Part shown: positions 15,429 to 22,011 of the stretch, one piece after another
How the letters are laid out: the number at the start of each line of letters is the position of its first letter
Position numbering within the stretch: position 1 is the first letter of the stretch
From: DATKCJ01 sp035513275
GTDB taxonomy: Bacteria > Verrucomicrobiota > Verrucomicrobiia > Opitutales > Opitutaceae
DNA length: 22,011 nucleotides
Reading direction: 5' to 3'
Assembly (NCBI GenBank): GCA_035513275.1
Contig: DATKCJ010000271.1
Span: forward strand, 1 to 22,011
Notes under the pieces: generated by a model
The model's database searches: none
What the model was told of the DNA's origin: nothing
The model's input: the letters and a program-made list of their open reading frames with translations, nothing else
Position numbers and translations under genes: made by a program

Positions 15429-15452
15429 GTAGCCAGCGAGGTCACGAGGTGG
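15429..15452 (+). repeat. Solitary REP-like element
   Basis: GTAG (15429-15432) is followed by a 20-base foldback differing by one base from that of composite copy 1: the stem begins CCAGC instead of CCACC, breaking one pair. It overlaps no gene and ends a few bases from the end of the transposase reading frame (15456). Confidence 0.7.
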
Positions 15453-15455
15453 ACA

Positions 15456-16048
15456 TCAGCCTCGCTCGTCTGCACCCGCGCCGGGTTCGTCTCGCAGGGC
15501 AACCGACTTGCCCACTCTTTCGCGCGCAACTGCTTCGTTGTAGATTCGCCAAAACAAATCCCAAAAGCCTTCAGAGTTTGGGTTCAAGCTTGGGTATCCC
15601 GGGACGACGCATCCGGTGAAAGGCCAGTCTCCGGCCTTCTCGACGAGTCCTTTCCTGACCGGATTCTCCGCAACATACGCACAAGTTGCAGCGAAGGCTC
15701 CCGTGCCCTCTCGTCCTCTCGCAACAAGTGATCGAAAGGCTGGCGTTGCCACTTCGCCGGGGCGAGAGGGCGTTCAAACTGACGACGAAGAAACGATGTG
15801 CCGGCGCGTTGGTCCGACTCGGGAGCGACTCCCATCCAAATGAGATGAACATGGTCACGCATCATGGTGTATATCGGACAAACAAGATCCTCACGAATGG
15901 CCGCGTGGAGGCCGATCTCCCGGAACGCACTGTGCCTCGCAGCATCAAGCCACCCGGTCGCCCGGTCCTGCGTCGTGTGTGTCCAGAAGACAACTGCATT
16001 GCCACGGTAGTATTCGGGCGGAAGGCGCGGGAGATGACGCCGGGGCAT
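15456..16048 (-). pseudogene. REP-associated tyrosine transposase (RAYT, Y1/HUH family), frameshifted
   Basis: RAYTs are single-domain HUH nucleases that nick at REP sequences. From ATG 16048 the frame reads MPRRHLPRLPPEYYRG, then the nuclease motif DHVHLIW (HUH histidines at 15845-15853), then KWQRQPFDHLLREDERAR. Near 15696-15706 the homologous reading continues in another frame, with GAFAATCAYVAENPVRKGLV (presumed catalytic tyrosine at 15675-15677) and GDWPFTGCVVPGYPSLNPN, to the stop at 15456. A one-base deletion explains the shift, and the nuclease would lose its tyrosine. Intact length would be about 197 residues. A GTG at 16111 could extend the N-terminus. Sequencing error is an alternative; no slippery heptamer is visible. 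Confidence 0.85.
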
Positions 16049-16119
16049 GACAGCCTCGTTACCTCGGCTGCTACGGGGAGCAAGCTTGTATCGCTTGAGT
16101 TTGGCACCCACCGAACTCC

Positions 16120-16203
16120 GTAGCCATCGAGGTAACGAGGTGGTCTGTGGACGCCGAGGTCACGGGGCTGAAGGATACTCCGCCTCCTTACGTCGGCAGC
16201 TAC
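16120..16203 (+). repeat. Composite REP repeat, copy 2 (84 bases)
   Basis: Same order as copy 1: GTAG plus foldback (16120-16143, loop GTAA), a degenerate middle foldback, and an inverted foldback with an intact minus-strand GTAG (16203-16180, stem CTGCC/GGCGG, loop GTAA). It lies upstream of the transposase start and in the same orientation as copy 1, so the two flank the gene as direct repeats. Confidence 0.75.
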
Positions 16204-16223
16204 GGGGCCGGTATCCCTCCGCT

Positions 16224-16302
16224 CGTTCTCGTAATCCTAATCGTTCTCTCGAATCCGAAAATGTCCCAAATCGAATACGAGAACGATTAGGAGAACGAGA
16301 AC
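16224..16302. repeat. Palindrome of CGTTCTC-type units
   Basis: CCTAATCGTTCTC (16236-16248) pairs perfectly with GAGAACGATTAGG (16279-16291). The flanks extend imperfectly as runs of TCGTTCTCG on the left and GAGAACGAGAACG on the right. It lies between the RAYT region and the 3' end of uspA (16335), where it could also end transcription. Similar in design to, but different in sequence from, the palindromes at 5785 and 10683. Confidence 0.65.
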
Positions 16303-16334
16303 GATGAAAGCGCCAACGTGGACTGCGCCCCACC

Positions 16335-17180
16335 CTACCTGAACAACAGCACCGGCACGCGGCACTGGCGCATCATCTCGGCTGTCGTGCTGCCGATCAC
16401 TAGGTGGCGGATGCGGCTGTGACCGTAGGCGCCCATGATGATCAGGTTGATCGCCTTGGCTTCGATGTAGTCGGCGATCTCGTCCTCGGGGATGCCATGC
16501 ATCATCTGGCAAACGGGATTGAAGCCGGCTGCAGTCAGCCGCTCCTCGGCTTCACGCAGCGTGGCGAGCGAAGCTTCCTCCGTCTCGCGTGCGGCGACGA
16601 TGACGACGTGCAGTTCCAGTCCGCGCAGCGTGTCATCCTTCTCGAGAAACTCGAGCGCGCGCCGGCCGCTCTTGCCGCCGTCAAATGCGAGCAGCACGCG
16701 CTCGATGGGCTTGAAGGCACGCGAGGTGACGAGGCATGGTTTCTTCGATGCCCGCACGACGCGCTCCATCGTGGAACCGAGGTGCTCCGTGGCGAAGTTC
16801 GCGTTTTCGCCACGCTTGCCGAGCATCACGAGGTCGGCGTCTTTCTCATAATCGCTGAGGCAATCGACGAGAAACCCGGTTCGGTGGGTCGTCGTGACCT
16901 CGACCGACGGCGCGCGCTCTGCGAAGAAACGTGCGGCCTCTTCCAACACGACCCTGGCCTTTTCCTGCTCGAGCTCCTGCAGCTTGCCGAGGATCGCCTG
17001 GTAGGGCTGCACGCCGAGGCTGCCGCTCAAGTCGGCGATCATCGGCACCTCGAATTGCCGGAGGTCCGTGACGTAGAGAACCTCGAAACGACATGCCGTC
17101 CTGCCCGCGAGCCACGCGGCATACTCGCAACACACCTGGGAGTAGGCCGAGCCGTCCGAGCAGATGAGCACGCGTTTCAT
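16335..17180 (-). CDS. Tandem-domain universal stress protein
   Basis: A 281-residue cytoplasmic protein with two consecutive Usp domains (about 1-145 and 150-281). Each ends in the nucleotide-binding pattern GxxG followed by nine or ten residues and GS/T: LGKRGENANFATEHLGST in the first, MGAYGHSRIRHLVIGST in the second. Both look competent for ATP binding. Usp proteins accumulate under starvation or stress; the exact role here cannot be told. It starts one base after glgC ends, so the two are cotranscribed and probably translationally coupled, which ties it to glycogen metabolism. Confidence 0.93.
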   Translation of the reverse strand: MKRVLICSDGSAYSQVCCEYAAWLAGRTACRFEVLYVTDLRQFEVPMIADLSGSLGVQPYQAILGKLQELEQEKARVVLEEAARFFAERAPSVEVTTTHRTGFLVDCLSDYEKDADLVMLGKRGENANFATEHLGSTMERVVRASKKPCLVTSRAFKPIERVLLAFDGGKSGRRALEFLEKDDTLRGLELHVVIVAARETEEASLATLREAEERLTAAGFNPVCQMMHGIPEDEIADYIEAKAINLIIMGAYGHSRIRHLVIGSTTAEMMRQCRVPVLLFR

Positions 17181-17181
17181 C

Positions 17182-18468
17182 TCATATGATCGTTCCCGAG
17201 GGCACTGTCGCGCCCTTTGATATGATCAGGATACCATCAACGATGGAGATGCCATCCGCAATCACACCACTGGGTTTTCCAGCGGGATCGAGCCGGACGT
17301 TGTCGCCGATGCGCGTGTTCTTGTCGATGATCGCGGTGCGGATGTGGCAGTCGCGGCCGATACCGATGTCAGGGCGGCCAAGGGTTTCGTTGCGCGCGAT
17401 GTCGTCGGCTTCCTCGTAGGTGTCAGCGCCCATCATGATGACATCCTCGAGGCTGGCGCCATCGCCGATGACGGAACGGACTCCGATCACGCAGCGCTTG
17501 AGGCTGACGTTGGTGATGATCGATCCATCGCCGATCACGACGTGGTCCATTCTGCACTGATTGAGCTTCGAGGGCGGAAGAAACCGCGGGTGCGTGTAGA
17601 TCGGGTTGGCCGAGTCGAAGAAATCAAACTGCGGCAGAGGGTGCGCGAGGCTGAGATTGGCCTCGAAGAAGGAGCGGACGGTGCCGATGTCCTCCCAGTA
17701 ACCTTCGAAAATGTAGGCATAGAGGCCCATGTTTCCGAGCAGGCCTGGTATGACCTCCTTGCCGAAGTCTGTCATCGTGTTGTTCAACGCCGCCTCGAGG
17801 ACTGAGCGCTTGAAAACATAAATGCCCATCGACGCGAGGCACTGCTTCTCGGTGACTTTCGCCTTGAGCGCGGACTCGATCTTCGCACTGAGCGCAAGGC
17901 CGGCAATCACCGCGGGGTCCTTCGGCTTCTCGACGAATCGCTCGATTGAAAGATCGTCGCGCACCTGCATCACGCCGAGCCCCTCGACGGCTGAGAGCGG
18001 CACGGGTTTGGCGGCAATCGTCACGTCGGCGTTCGTCGCGATGTGCTGGTCGATCATGTTCTGGCAATCCATCCGGTAAAGCTGGTCGCCGGAGAGGATG
18101 ATCACGTGGTCGTGCGCGTGGTTTCGGAAGTGCACTAAATTGCGGCGGACGGCGTCGGCCGTGCCCTGATACCAGTCGCTCGTCTGCTCGGTCTGTTCGG
18201 CGGACAGGATATCGACGAAGCCTGCGCCGAATGCATCGAACTTGTATGTGCTCTGCACATGCCTGTGAAGCGACGCGGTGTGGAACTGCGTAAGCAGGAA
18301 GATGCGGTTGATTCCCGAGTTCAGGCAGTTGCTGATCGGGATGTCCACGAGGCGGTATTTCCCGCCCAGCGGAACGGCAGGTTTGCACCGCTCCTTCGTT
18401 AATGGGTAGAGGCGTGTGCCACGCCCGCCGCCCATGATCACCGCTAAAGTTTGGGGTTTGGTAGCCAT
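17182..18468 (-). CDS. glgC: Glucose-1-phosphate adenylyltransferase
   Basis: A 428-residue cytoplasmic enzyme making ADP-glucose from ATP and glucose 1-phosphate, the committed and allosterically controlled step of bacterial glycogen synthesis. The nucleotidyltransferase domain has VIMGGGRGTRLYPLTKERCKP at its start, KYRLVDIPISNCLNSG, GTADAVRRNL, the glucose-1-phosphate region FVEKPKDP and EGYWEDIGTVRSFFEANL. The C-terminal third is a left-handed beta-helix of short repeats (VVIGDGSIITNVSLKRCVIG and so on). Length is typical. It is the promoter-proximal gene of a glgC-usp pair and diverges from glmS across only 75 bases. Confidence 0.95.
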   Translation of the reverse strand: MATKPQTLAVIMGGGRGTRLYPLTKERCKPAVPLGGKYRLVDIPISNCLNSGINRIFLLTQFHTASLHRHVQSTYKFDAFGAGFVDILSAEQTEQTSDWYQGTADAVRRNLVHFRNHAHDHVIILSGDQLYRMDCQNMIDQHIATNADVTIAAKPVPLSAVEGLGVMQVRDDLSIERFVEKPKDPAVIAGLALSAKIESALKAKVTEKQCLASMGIYVFKRSVLEAALNNTMTDFGKEVIPGLLGNMGLYAYIFEGYWEDIGTVRSFFEANLSLAHPLPQFDFFDSANPIYTHPRFLPPSKLNQCRMDHVVIGDGSIITNVSLKRCVIGVRSVIGDGASLEDVIMMGADTYEEADDIARNETLGRPDIGIGRDCHIRTAIIDKNTRIGDNVRLDPAGKPSGVIADGISIVDGILIISKGATVPSGTII

Positions 18469-18543
18469 GCGAATCGAAAGCGCCTATTGCCTTTTCCAAG
18501 GTTATCGGCGAGACAAGCAGCGTAAACTCAAAAAACCAGAACC

Positions 18544-20394
18544 ATGTGCGGAATCGTCGGATACGTAGGAAAACAGAAGGCAGCTTCGATCCTCATGGAG
18601 GGTCTGAAACGGCTGGAATATCGCGGGTATGATTCCGCTGGCATAGCGGTTTTCGAGGACTCGGTGCTTGCGGTGGTCAAGCAGGTCGGAAGGGTCGGCC
18701 CGCTCGCCAAGAAAGTCGCCGCGCGGCACTTCAAGAGCACGACCGGCATTTGTCACACGCGGTGGGCCACACACGGCGGCGTCACCGACTCCAACGCACA
18801 CCCTCATGTGAGCTCGGACGGACTTTTTGCCCTGGTCCACAACGGAGTCATCGAGAACTTCGGGGCGATCAAGAAGTTCCTCTTGGGGAAGGGCTACACG
18901 TTCACTTCCGAGACCGACACGGAGGTCCTGACCAACCTGATCGCCTACCACTACGCCAAGGAGCGGCCCGATGGCGACGCGAGCCGCTTCTTCGCAAGCG
19001 TCCGCAAGGCGCTCTACCACATCGAGGGCGCGTATGGCATCGCCGTCCTTTGCACCGACGCTCCCAACGAGATCGTCGCCGCCCGAAAAGGTTCGCCCCT
19101 CATCCTTGGTGTCGGCGAGGGCGAGTTCATCCTCGCGAGCGATGTGGCCGCACTGGTGAGCCGCACCCAGAACGTCGTCTATCTCAAGGACGGCGAGATG
19201 CTGCACATTACGCCGACGAATTTCGCGCTCTCGAACGTCGACCAGGAAGACGTGGAGCCCGTGATCGACAAGGTGACATGGAACGTCGAGGACTCCGAGC
19301 TCGGCGACTTCTCCCACTTCATGGAGAAAGAAATCTTCGAGCAGCCCGCGGCGCTCGAGAACACCATGCGCGGCCGTTTCAGCGACGACGGGAGCACCGC
19401 GAAGTTCGGCGGCCTGAACATTTCAGCCGGGGAATTCCGCCAGATCGACCGCCTGCTCTTCTGCGGGTGCGGCACGGCGTGGCACGCGTGCCTCGTGGCC
19501 GAGCACTTGATCGAGCGCTATGCCCGGATCCCGGTCGAGGTCGAGTATGCCTCGGAGTTCCGCTACCGGAACTCGCCGCTCGACAAAAACACACTCGTAT
19601 TCGTCTTCACCCAGTCCGGCGAGACGATCGACACGCTCGCCGCGGTGCGGGAGGCCAAGCGCAAGGGTTTCCGCGTGATGGCCATCATCAACGTCGTCGG
19701 CTCGACGATCGCCCGCGAGGCGGACGGCGGCATCTACCAGCACGTCGGCCCGGAGATCGGAGTCGCTTCGACGAAGGCGTTTACTTCCCAACTCGCCCTC
19801 GCTGCGATGGTCGCGCTCTACCTCGGGCGCATGCGCGACATGAGCTTCACCGACGGCACGGAGATCGTGCAGGCCCTCAAGGGCGTGCCGGCGCTCGTGC
19901 AGCGCGTCCTTGGCCAGGCCGACCGCATCCGCGAGATTGCGAAGAAATACGCACGCAGCTCCGATTTTCTTTTCCTCGGACGGCTGTCGATGTTCCCAGT
20001 GGCGCTCGAGGGTGCGCTCAAGTTGAAGGAAATTTCCTACATCCACGCCGAGGGTTATCCGGCTGCCGAGATGAAGCACGGGCCCATCGCGCTGATCTCC
20101 GAGAGCTGCCCCACCCTGTTTCTCGCGCCGTCCGGTGAGCTGTTCAACAAGGTCGTCGCCAACATCCAGGAGATCAAGGCGCGCCGCGGCCCGTGCATCG
20201 TCATCACGACCGAGGGCGCCGAGCTGCCCGATGGACTCGCGGACGACGTCATCACGATCCCTCCCTGCCACGAGGCCGTGCTCCCAATCCTCGCTACGAT
20301 TCCCGTCCAGCTCCTGAGCTACTTCATTGCCGTCGAGCGGGAATGCGATGTGGACAAGCCGCGGAACCTGGCGAAATCGGTCACGGTCGAGTAA
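18544..20394 (+). CDS. glmS: Glutamine-fructose-6-phosphate aminotransferase (isomerizing)
   Basis: A 616-residue cytoplasmic enzyme producing glucosamine 6-phosphate from fructose 6-phosphate and glutamine, the entry to peptidoglycan and LPS amino sugars. It begins MCGIVGYVG, so the glutaminase nucleophile Cys is exposed after Met removal. HTRWATHGGVTDSNAHPH and the TDTEVLTNLI segment complete the glutaminase domain (about 1-240). Two SIS isomerase domains follow, with FCGCGTAWHA, FVFTQSGETIDTL and EGYPAAEMKHGPIALI; the C-terminus PRNLAKSVTVE is canonical. Only 75 bases separate it from glgC, too short for a glmS ribozyme, and none is seen. No strong ribosome binding site. Confidence 0.97.
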   Translation: MCGIVGYVGKQKAASILMEGLKRLEYRGYDSAGIAVFEDSVLAVVKQVGRVGPLAKKVAARHFKSTTGICHTRWATHGGVTDSNAHPHVSSDGLFALVHNGVIENFGAIKKFLLGKGYTFTSETDTEVLTNLIAYHYAKERPDGDASRFFASVRKALYHIEGAYGIAVLCTDAPNEIVAARKGSPLILGVGEGEFILASDVAALVSRTQNVVYLKDGEMLHITPTNFALSNVDQEDVEPVIDKVTWNVEDSELGDFSHFMEKEIFEQPAALENTMRGRFSDDGSTAKFGGLNISAGEFRQIDRLLFCGCGTAWHACLVAEHLIERYARIPVEVEYASEFRYRNSPLDKNTLVFVFTQSGETIDTLAAVREAKRKGFRVMAIINVVGSTIAREADGGIYQHVGPEIGVASTKAFTSQLALAAMVALYLGRMRDMSFTDGTEIVQALKGVPALVQRVLGQADRIREIAKKYARSSDFLFLGRLSMFPVALEGALKLKEISYIHAEGYPAAEMKHGPIALISESCPTLFLAPSGELFNKVVANIQEIKARRGPCIVITTEGAELPDGLADDVITIPPCHEAVLPILATIPVQLLSYFIAVERECDVDKPRNLAKSVTVE

Positions 20395-20450
20395 CCTGCG
20401 GGCGGATGGCCCCGTCTAGTCAGGGGATCAGAATTTTGGTTCACCCTGTC

Positions 20451-20475
20451 GTCAGGTTTTGGATAGAAACCTGAC
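20451..20475 (+). terminator. Hairpin between glmS and the sigma factor gene
   Basis: GTCAGGTTT (20451-20459) pairs perfectly with AAACCTGAC (20467-20475) around a seven-base loop. It lies 57 bases after the glmS stop and 54 bases before the sigma factor start. No T-tract follows, so it could be a weak terminator or part of the sigma factor leader. Confidence 0.4.
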
Positions 20476-20528
20476 CTATCGGCGGAACCTAATTCGAGCG
20501 ATGGAATCACATTCCTACGGGCGAAACC

Positions 20529-21614
20529 ATGAATCCGCTGGGCAATACAAGATTCGAAACCGACGGCACTCGCTTCTCAGGGGCGAGGCCGAGGAAAGGT
20601 GTTTCCGCCGATGATGAGTCTGTCGAGTCGACGGCGCCCGATTCCGGCCGCGGTCGCGTTGCCCCTCCAAGCCCGCCGGTCGTCGGCGAGCGGAGCACGA
20701 TCAAGCAATACCTGCAGGAGATTGGCCAGGTCCCGCTCCTGACCCCCGAGCAGGAAGTGCAACTTGCCAAGCGCATCCACCGCGGCGACCGAAGCGCGCG
20801 CGACTTGATGATCAAGTCGAACCTGCGGCTCGTCGTGAAGATCGCCCACGACTACAAGGATTTCGGCCTCCCCCTGCTCGACCTGATCAGCGAGGGCAAC
20901 ATCGGCCTCATCAAGGCCGTCGAGCGCTTCGATCCCGCCAAGGGCGGCAAGCTCTCCACCTACGCGGCGTGGTGGATCAAGCAGTCGATCAAGCGCGCGC
21001 TCGCGAACCAATCGAAGACGATCCGGCTGCCTGTCCACCTCGTGGACAAGATTTCAAAAATGCGCCGCGTCGCAAACGCCCTCACCGAGGAGCTCGGCCG
21101 CGAGCCGACCGAAGAGGAGATCGCGATCGAGCTGCAAATACCGACCGCGAAGGTCGCCCATCTCAAATCGGTGAGCACGCGCCCGGCCTCGCTCGACGCG
21201 CCCATCAGCGACGAGGACGGCGGCACACCGTTCGGCGAGATCGTCGGCGACGAGAACGCGATCGATCCCTACGAAAACCTTCGCGAGAAAAACCTGCAGG
21301 CGGATCTTCGCGCGCTACTCGACGGACTCGACGAGCGCGAATCGGAGATCATCAAGCTGCGCTTCGGCCTCGAGGGGAAGGACGAGCTCACGCTCGAGGA
21401 AGTCGGGAAGAAATTCAACGTCACGCGCGAGCGCGTGCGCCAGCTCCAGAACATCGCAATCACGAAGATGCGCCGCGCGATGGCCAATATCGAGCACCAG
21501 CGCACGCAGGATGAGATCGACGAGGAGGACCGCCTCCAGAAGCGGATGGATGTGCTCCGCGAGTTCTTCGAGTCGCGCTCACGGCGCCCCGCGCCGATCC
21601 GTAAGTCGGCGTGA
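20529..21614 (+). CDS. rpoD: Sigma-70 family RNA polymerase sigma factor, primary (RpoD/SigA) type
   Basis: A 361-residue sigma factor. After a ~50-residue variable Pro/Ser-rich start comes region 1.2 (STIKQYLQEIGQVPLLTPEQE), region 2 (NLRLVVKIAHDY, LLDLISEGNIGLIKAVERFDP, LSTYAAWWIKQSIKRAL), region 3 (MRRVANALTEELGREPTEEEIA) and region 4 (LDERESEIIKLRFGLEG, then the -35 helix-turn-helix LTLEEVGKKFNVTRERVRQLQN). Region 1.1 and the long non-conserved insert of proteobacterial RpoD are absent, as in compact primary or group 2 sigmas. A charged tail of about 35 residues follows region 4.2. It could be an RpoS-like group 2 factor; the symbol is given on overall similarity. Confidence 0.85.
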   Translation: MNPLGNTRFETDGTRFSGARPRKGVSADDESVESTAPDSGRGRVAPPSPPVVGERSTIKQYLQEIGQVPLLTPEQEVQLAKRIHRGDRSARDLMIKSNLRLVVKIAHDYKDFGLPLLDLISEGNIGLIKAVERFDPAKGGKLSTYAAWWIKQSIKRALANQSKTIRLPVHLVDKISKMRRVANALTEELGREPTEEEIAIELQIPTAKVAHLKSVSTRPASLDAPISDEDGGTPFGEIVGDENAIDPYENLREKNLQADLRALLDGLDERESEIIKLRFGLEGKDELTLEEVGKKFNVTRERVRQLQNIAITKMRRAMANIEHQRTQDEIDEEDRLQKRMDVLREFFESRSRRPAPIRKSA

Positions 21615-21632
21615 GGTTCCCTCGACCGAGTT

Positions 21633-22011
21633 TCAGCGCTTTCGCGCGGAGAGCAGCAGCAGTCCGATCCCGACTGCGATGGCTGCATAGGGCCAGAGAT
21701 CGAAGGCGATCCTGAGGTAGAACTTCAGGTCAGGGTGGAAGAGCTGCGTTAGTCCCACAAGCACGAGCGCGCCACCTGGTATCATCGCCCACGTGTCCCG
21801 TCGCTTGAATCCGACTGCGGAGAGGATCCAAAGGAGAAACCAACCAGCACCGAAACAGACGAAAAATATCCCGGCGCGCCCCGCGCGGTCGAAATCAACC
21901 AGGGCCCGGGCAACAACTCCGGACCCGAGCCCGGTTAGCACGCAACCTGCAACGAGCATCCCCCCAGTCCGCGACGCGAACGCAGCGACAATGAGTGCCA
22001 CGCCGATCGCT
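21633..22011 (-). CDS. Hypothetical membrane protein, N-terminus beyond window
   Basis: The frame is open to the window edge, so the true start probably lies outside; a GTG at 22001 is possible but falls within a hydrophobic helix. The visible ~125 residues hold four hydrophobic segments: around IVAAFASRTGGMLVAGCVL, AGIFFVCFGAGWFLLWILS, AMIPGGALVLVGLTQLF and the terminal LWPYAAIAVGIGLLLLSARKR. The closing LWP motif and helix resemble the LiaF/DUF5668-type small membrane domain, a weak match by eye. It converges with the sigma factor gene; only 18 bases separate the stops. Confidence 0.65.
   Translation of the reverse strand, partial: AIGVALIVAAFASRTGGMLVAGCVLTGLGSGVVARALVDFDRAGRAGIFFVCFGAGWFLLWILSAVGFKRRDTWAMIPGGALVLVGLTQLFHPDLKFYLRIAFDLWPYAAIAVGIGLLLLSARKR

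Larger units (their letters stand above)
15328..16203. mobile_element. RAYT pseudogene bounded by two composite REP (BIME-like) repeats
   Basis: Two direct copies of an 84-base composite repeat (15328-15411 and 16120-16203) enclose a degraded REP-associated tyrosine transposase gene and an extra single REP (15429-15452). This is the classical genomic arrangement of a RAYT with its cognate REPs. Boundaries are set at the outer ends of the two repeats. No target-site duplication was identified by eye. Confidence 0.65.

Noticed and set aside
15690..15710. Programmed ribosomal frameshift in the RAYT
   Set aside because: The local sequence lacks a slippery heptamer and a clear stimulatory structure; a one-base deletion is simpler.
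15686..16123. Plus-strand 145-residue open frame across the RAYT
   Set aside because: No recognisable motifs. The minus-strand reading carries the HUH transposase signature.
15328..16203. CRISPR-like repeats
   Set aside because: Repeats are few, irregularly spaced, present in both orientations and surround a transposase relic; no cas genes are present.
18469..18543. Possible glmS ribozyme upstream of glmS
   Set aside because: Only 75 bases separate glmS from glgC, well short of a glmS ribozyme core plus leader, and no matching pseudoknot elements were recognised.
18469..18543. Sigma-70 promoter hexamers between glgC and glmS
   Set aside because: Only poor matches with unsuitable spacing were seen on either strand, so no promoter is called.

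Overview
The window is GC-rich chromosomal DNA from a Gram-negative-type bacterium. The core genes are asd, dinG, gcvT-gcvH, lgt, glgC, glmS and a primary-type sigma factor without region 1.1. Together with several families of intergenic palindromes, they suggest Verrucomicrobiota, perhaps an Opitutaceae-like lineage. That placement is my inference from gene content and style; no rRNA marker is present. Most start codons lack a strong Shine-Dalgarno sequence, so several starts are judgement calls, stated per entry.

Layout. 1-1246: asd (partial, -) and a YkuD-type L,D-transpeptidase (+), divergent, with start codons overlapping in one CATG. 1247-1371: a terminator-like hairpin and a nested palindrome. 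1386-5771: a P1B-4 metal ATPase (-) and a DinG/XPD-type Fe-S helicase (+), divergent. 5951-7622: a PP2C phosphatase, a small membrane protein and a convergent exported protein. 7842-10664: a LytS-like sensor kinase, a LytTR response regulator (4-base overlap) and a small TPR protein, preceded by repeats that may be LytTR sites. 10683-12389: a 207-base imperfect palindrome, then gcvT-gcvH (-) without gcvP. 12471-13187: REP-like hairpins and a PEGA lipoprotein. 13396-15315: a CNNM/CBS protein and lgt. 15328-16302: a frameshifted REP-associated tyrosine transposase (RAYT) between two copies of an 84-base composite repeat, then another palindrome. 16335-18468: glgC-uspA (-). 18544-21614: glmS and the sigma factor (+). 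The last gene, a membrane protein on -, runs off the window.

Functional links. Envelope biogenesis is prominent. Asd feeds diaminopimelate and lysine synthesis, GlmS feeds amino sugars, YkuD crosslinks or modifies peptidoglycan, and Lgt lipidates proteins such as the nearby PEGA lipoprotein. GlgC with a tandem Usp protein suggests storage-carbon control coupled to stress.

The most interesting system is the RAYT/REP set. At least six 24-base elements around the RAYT and upstream of gcvT share one architecture: a GTAG tetranucleotide (decayed to TTAG in one copy), then a 20-base foldback with a four-base loop, with compensatory changes in the stem. The RAYT itself is broken by an apparent single-base deletion between its HUH motif and its presumed catalytic tyrosine.
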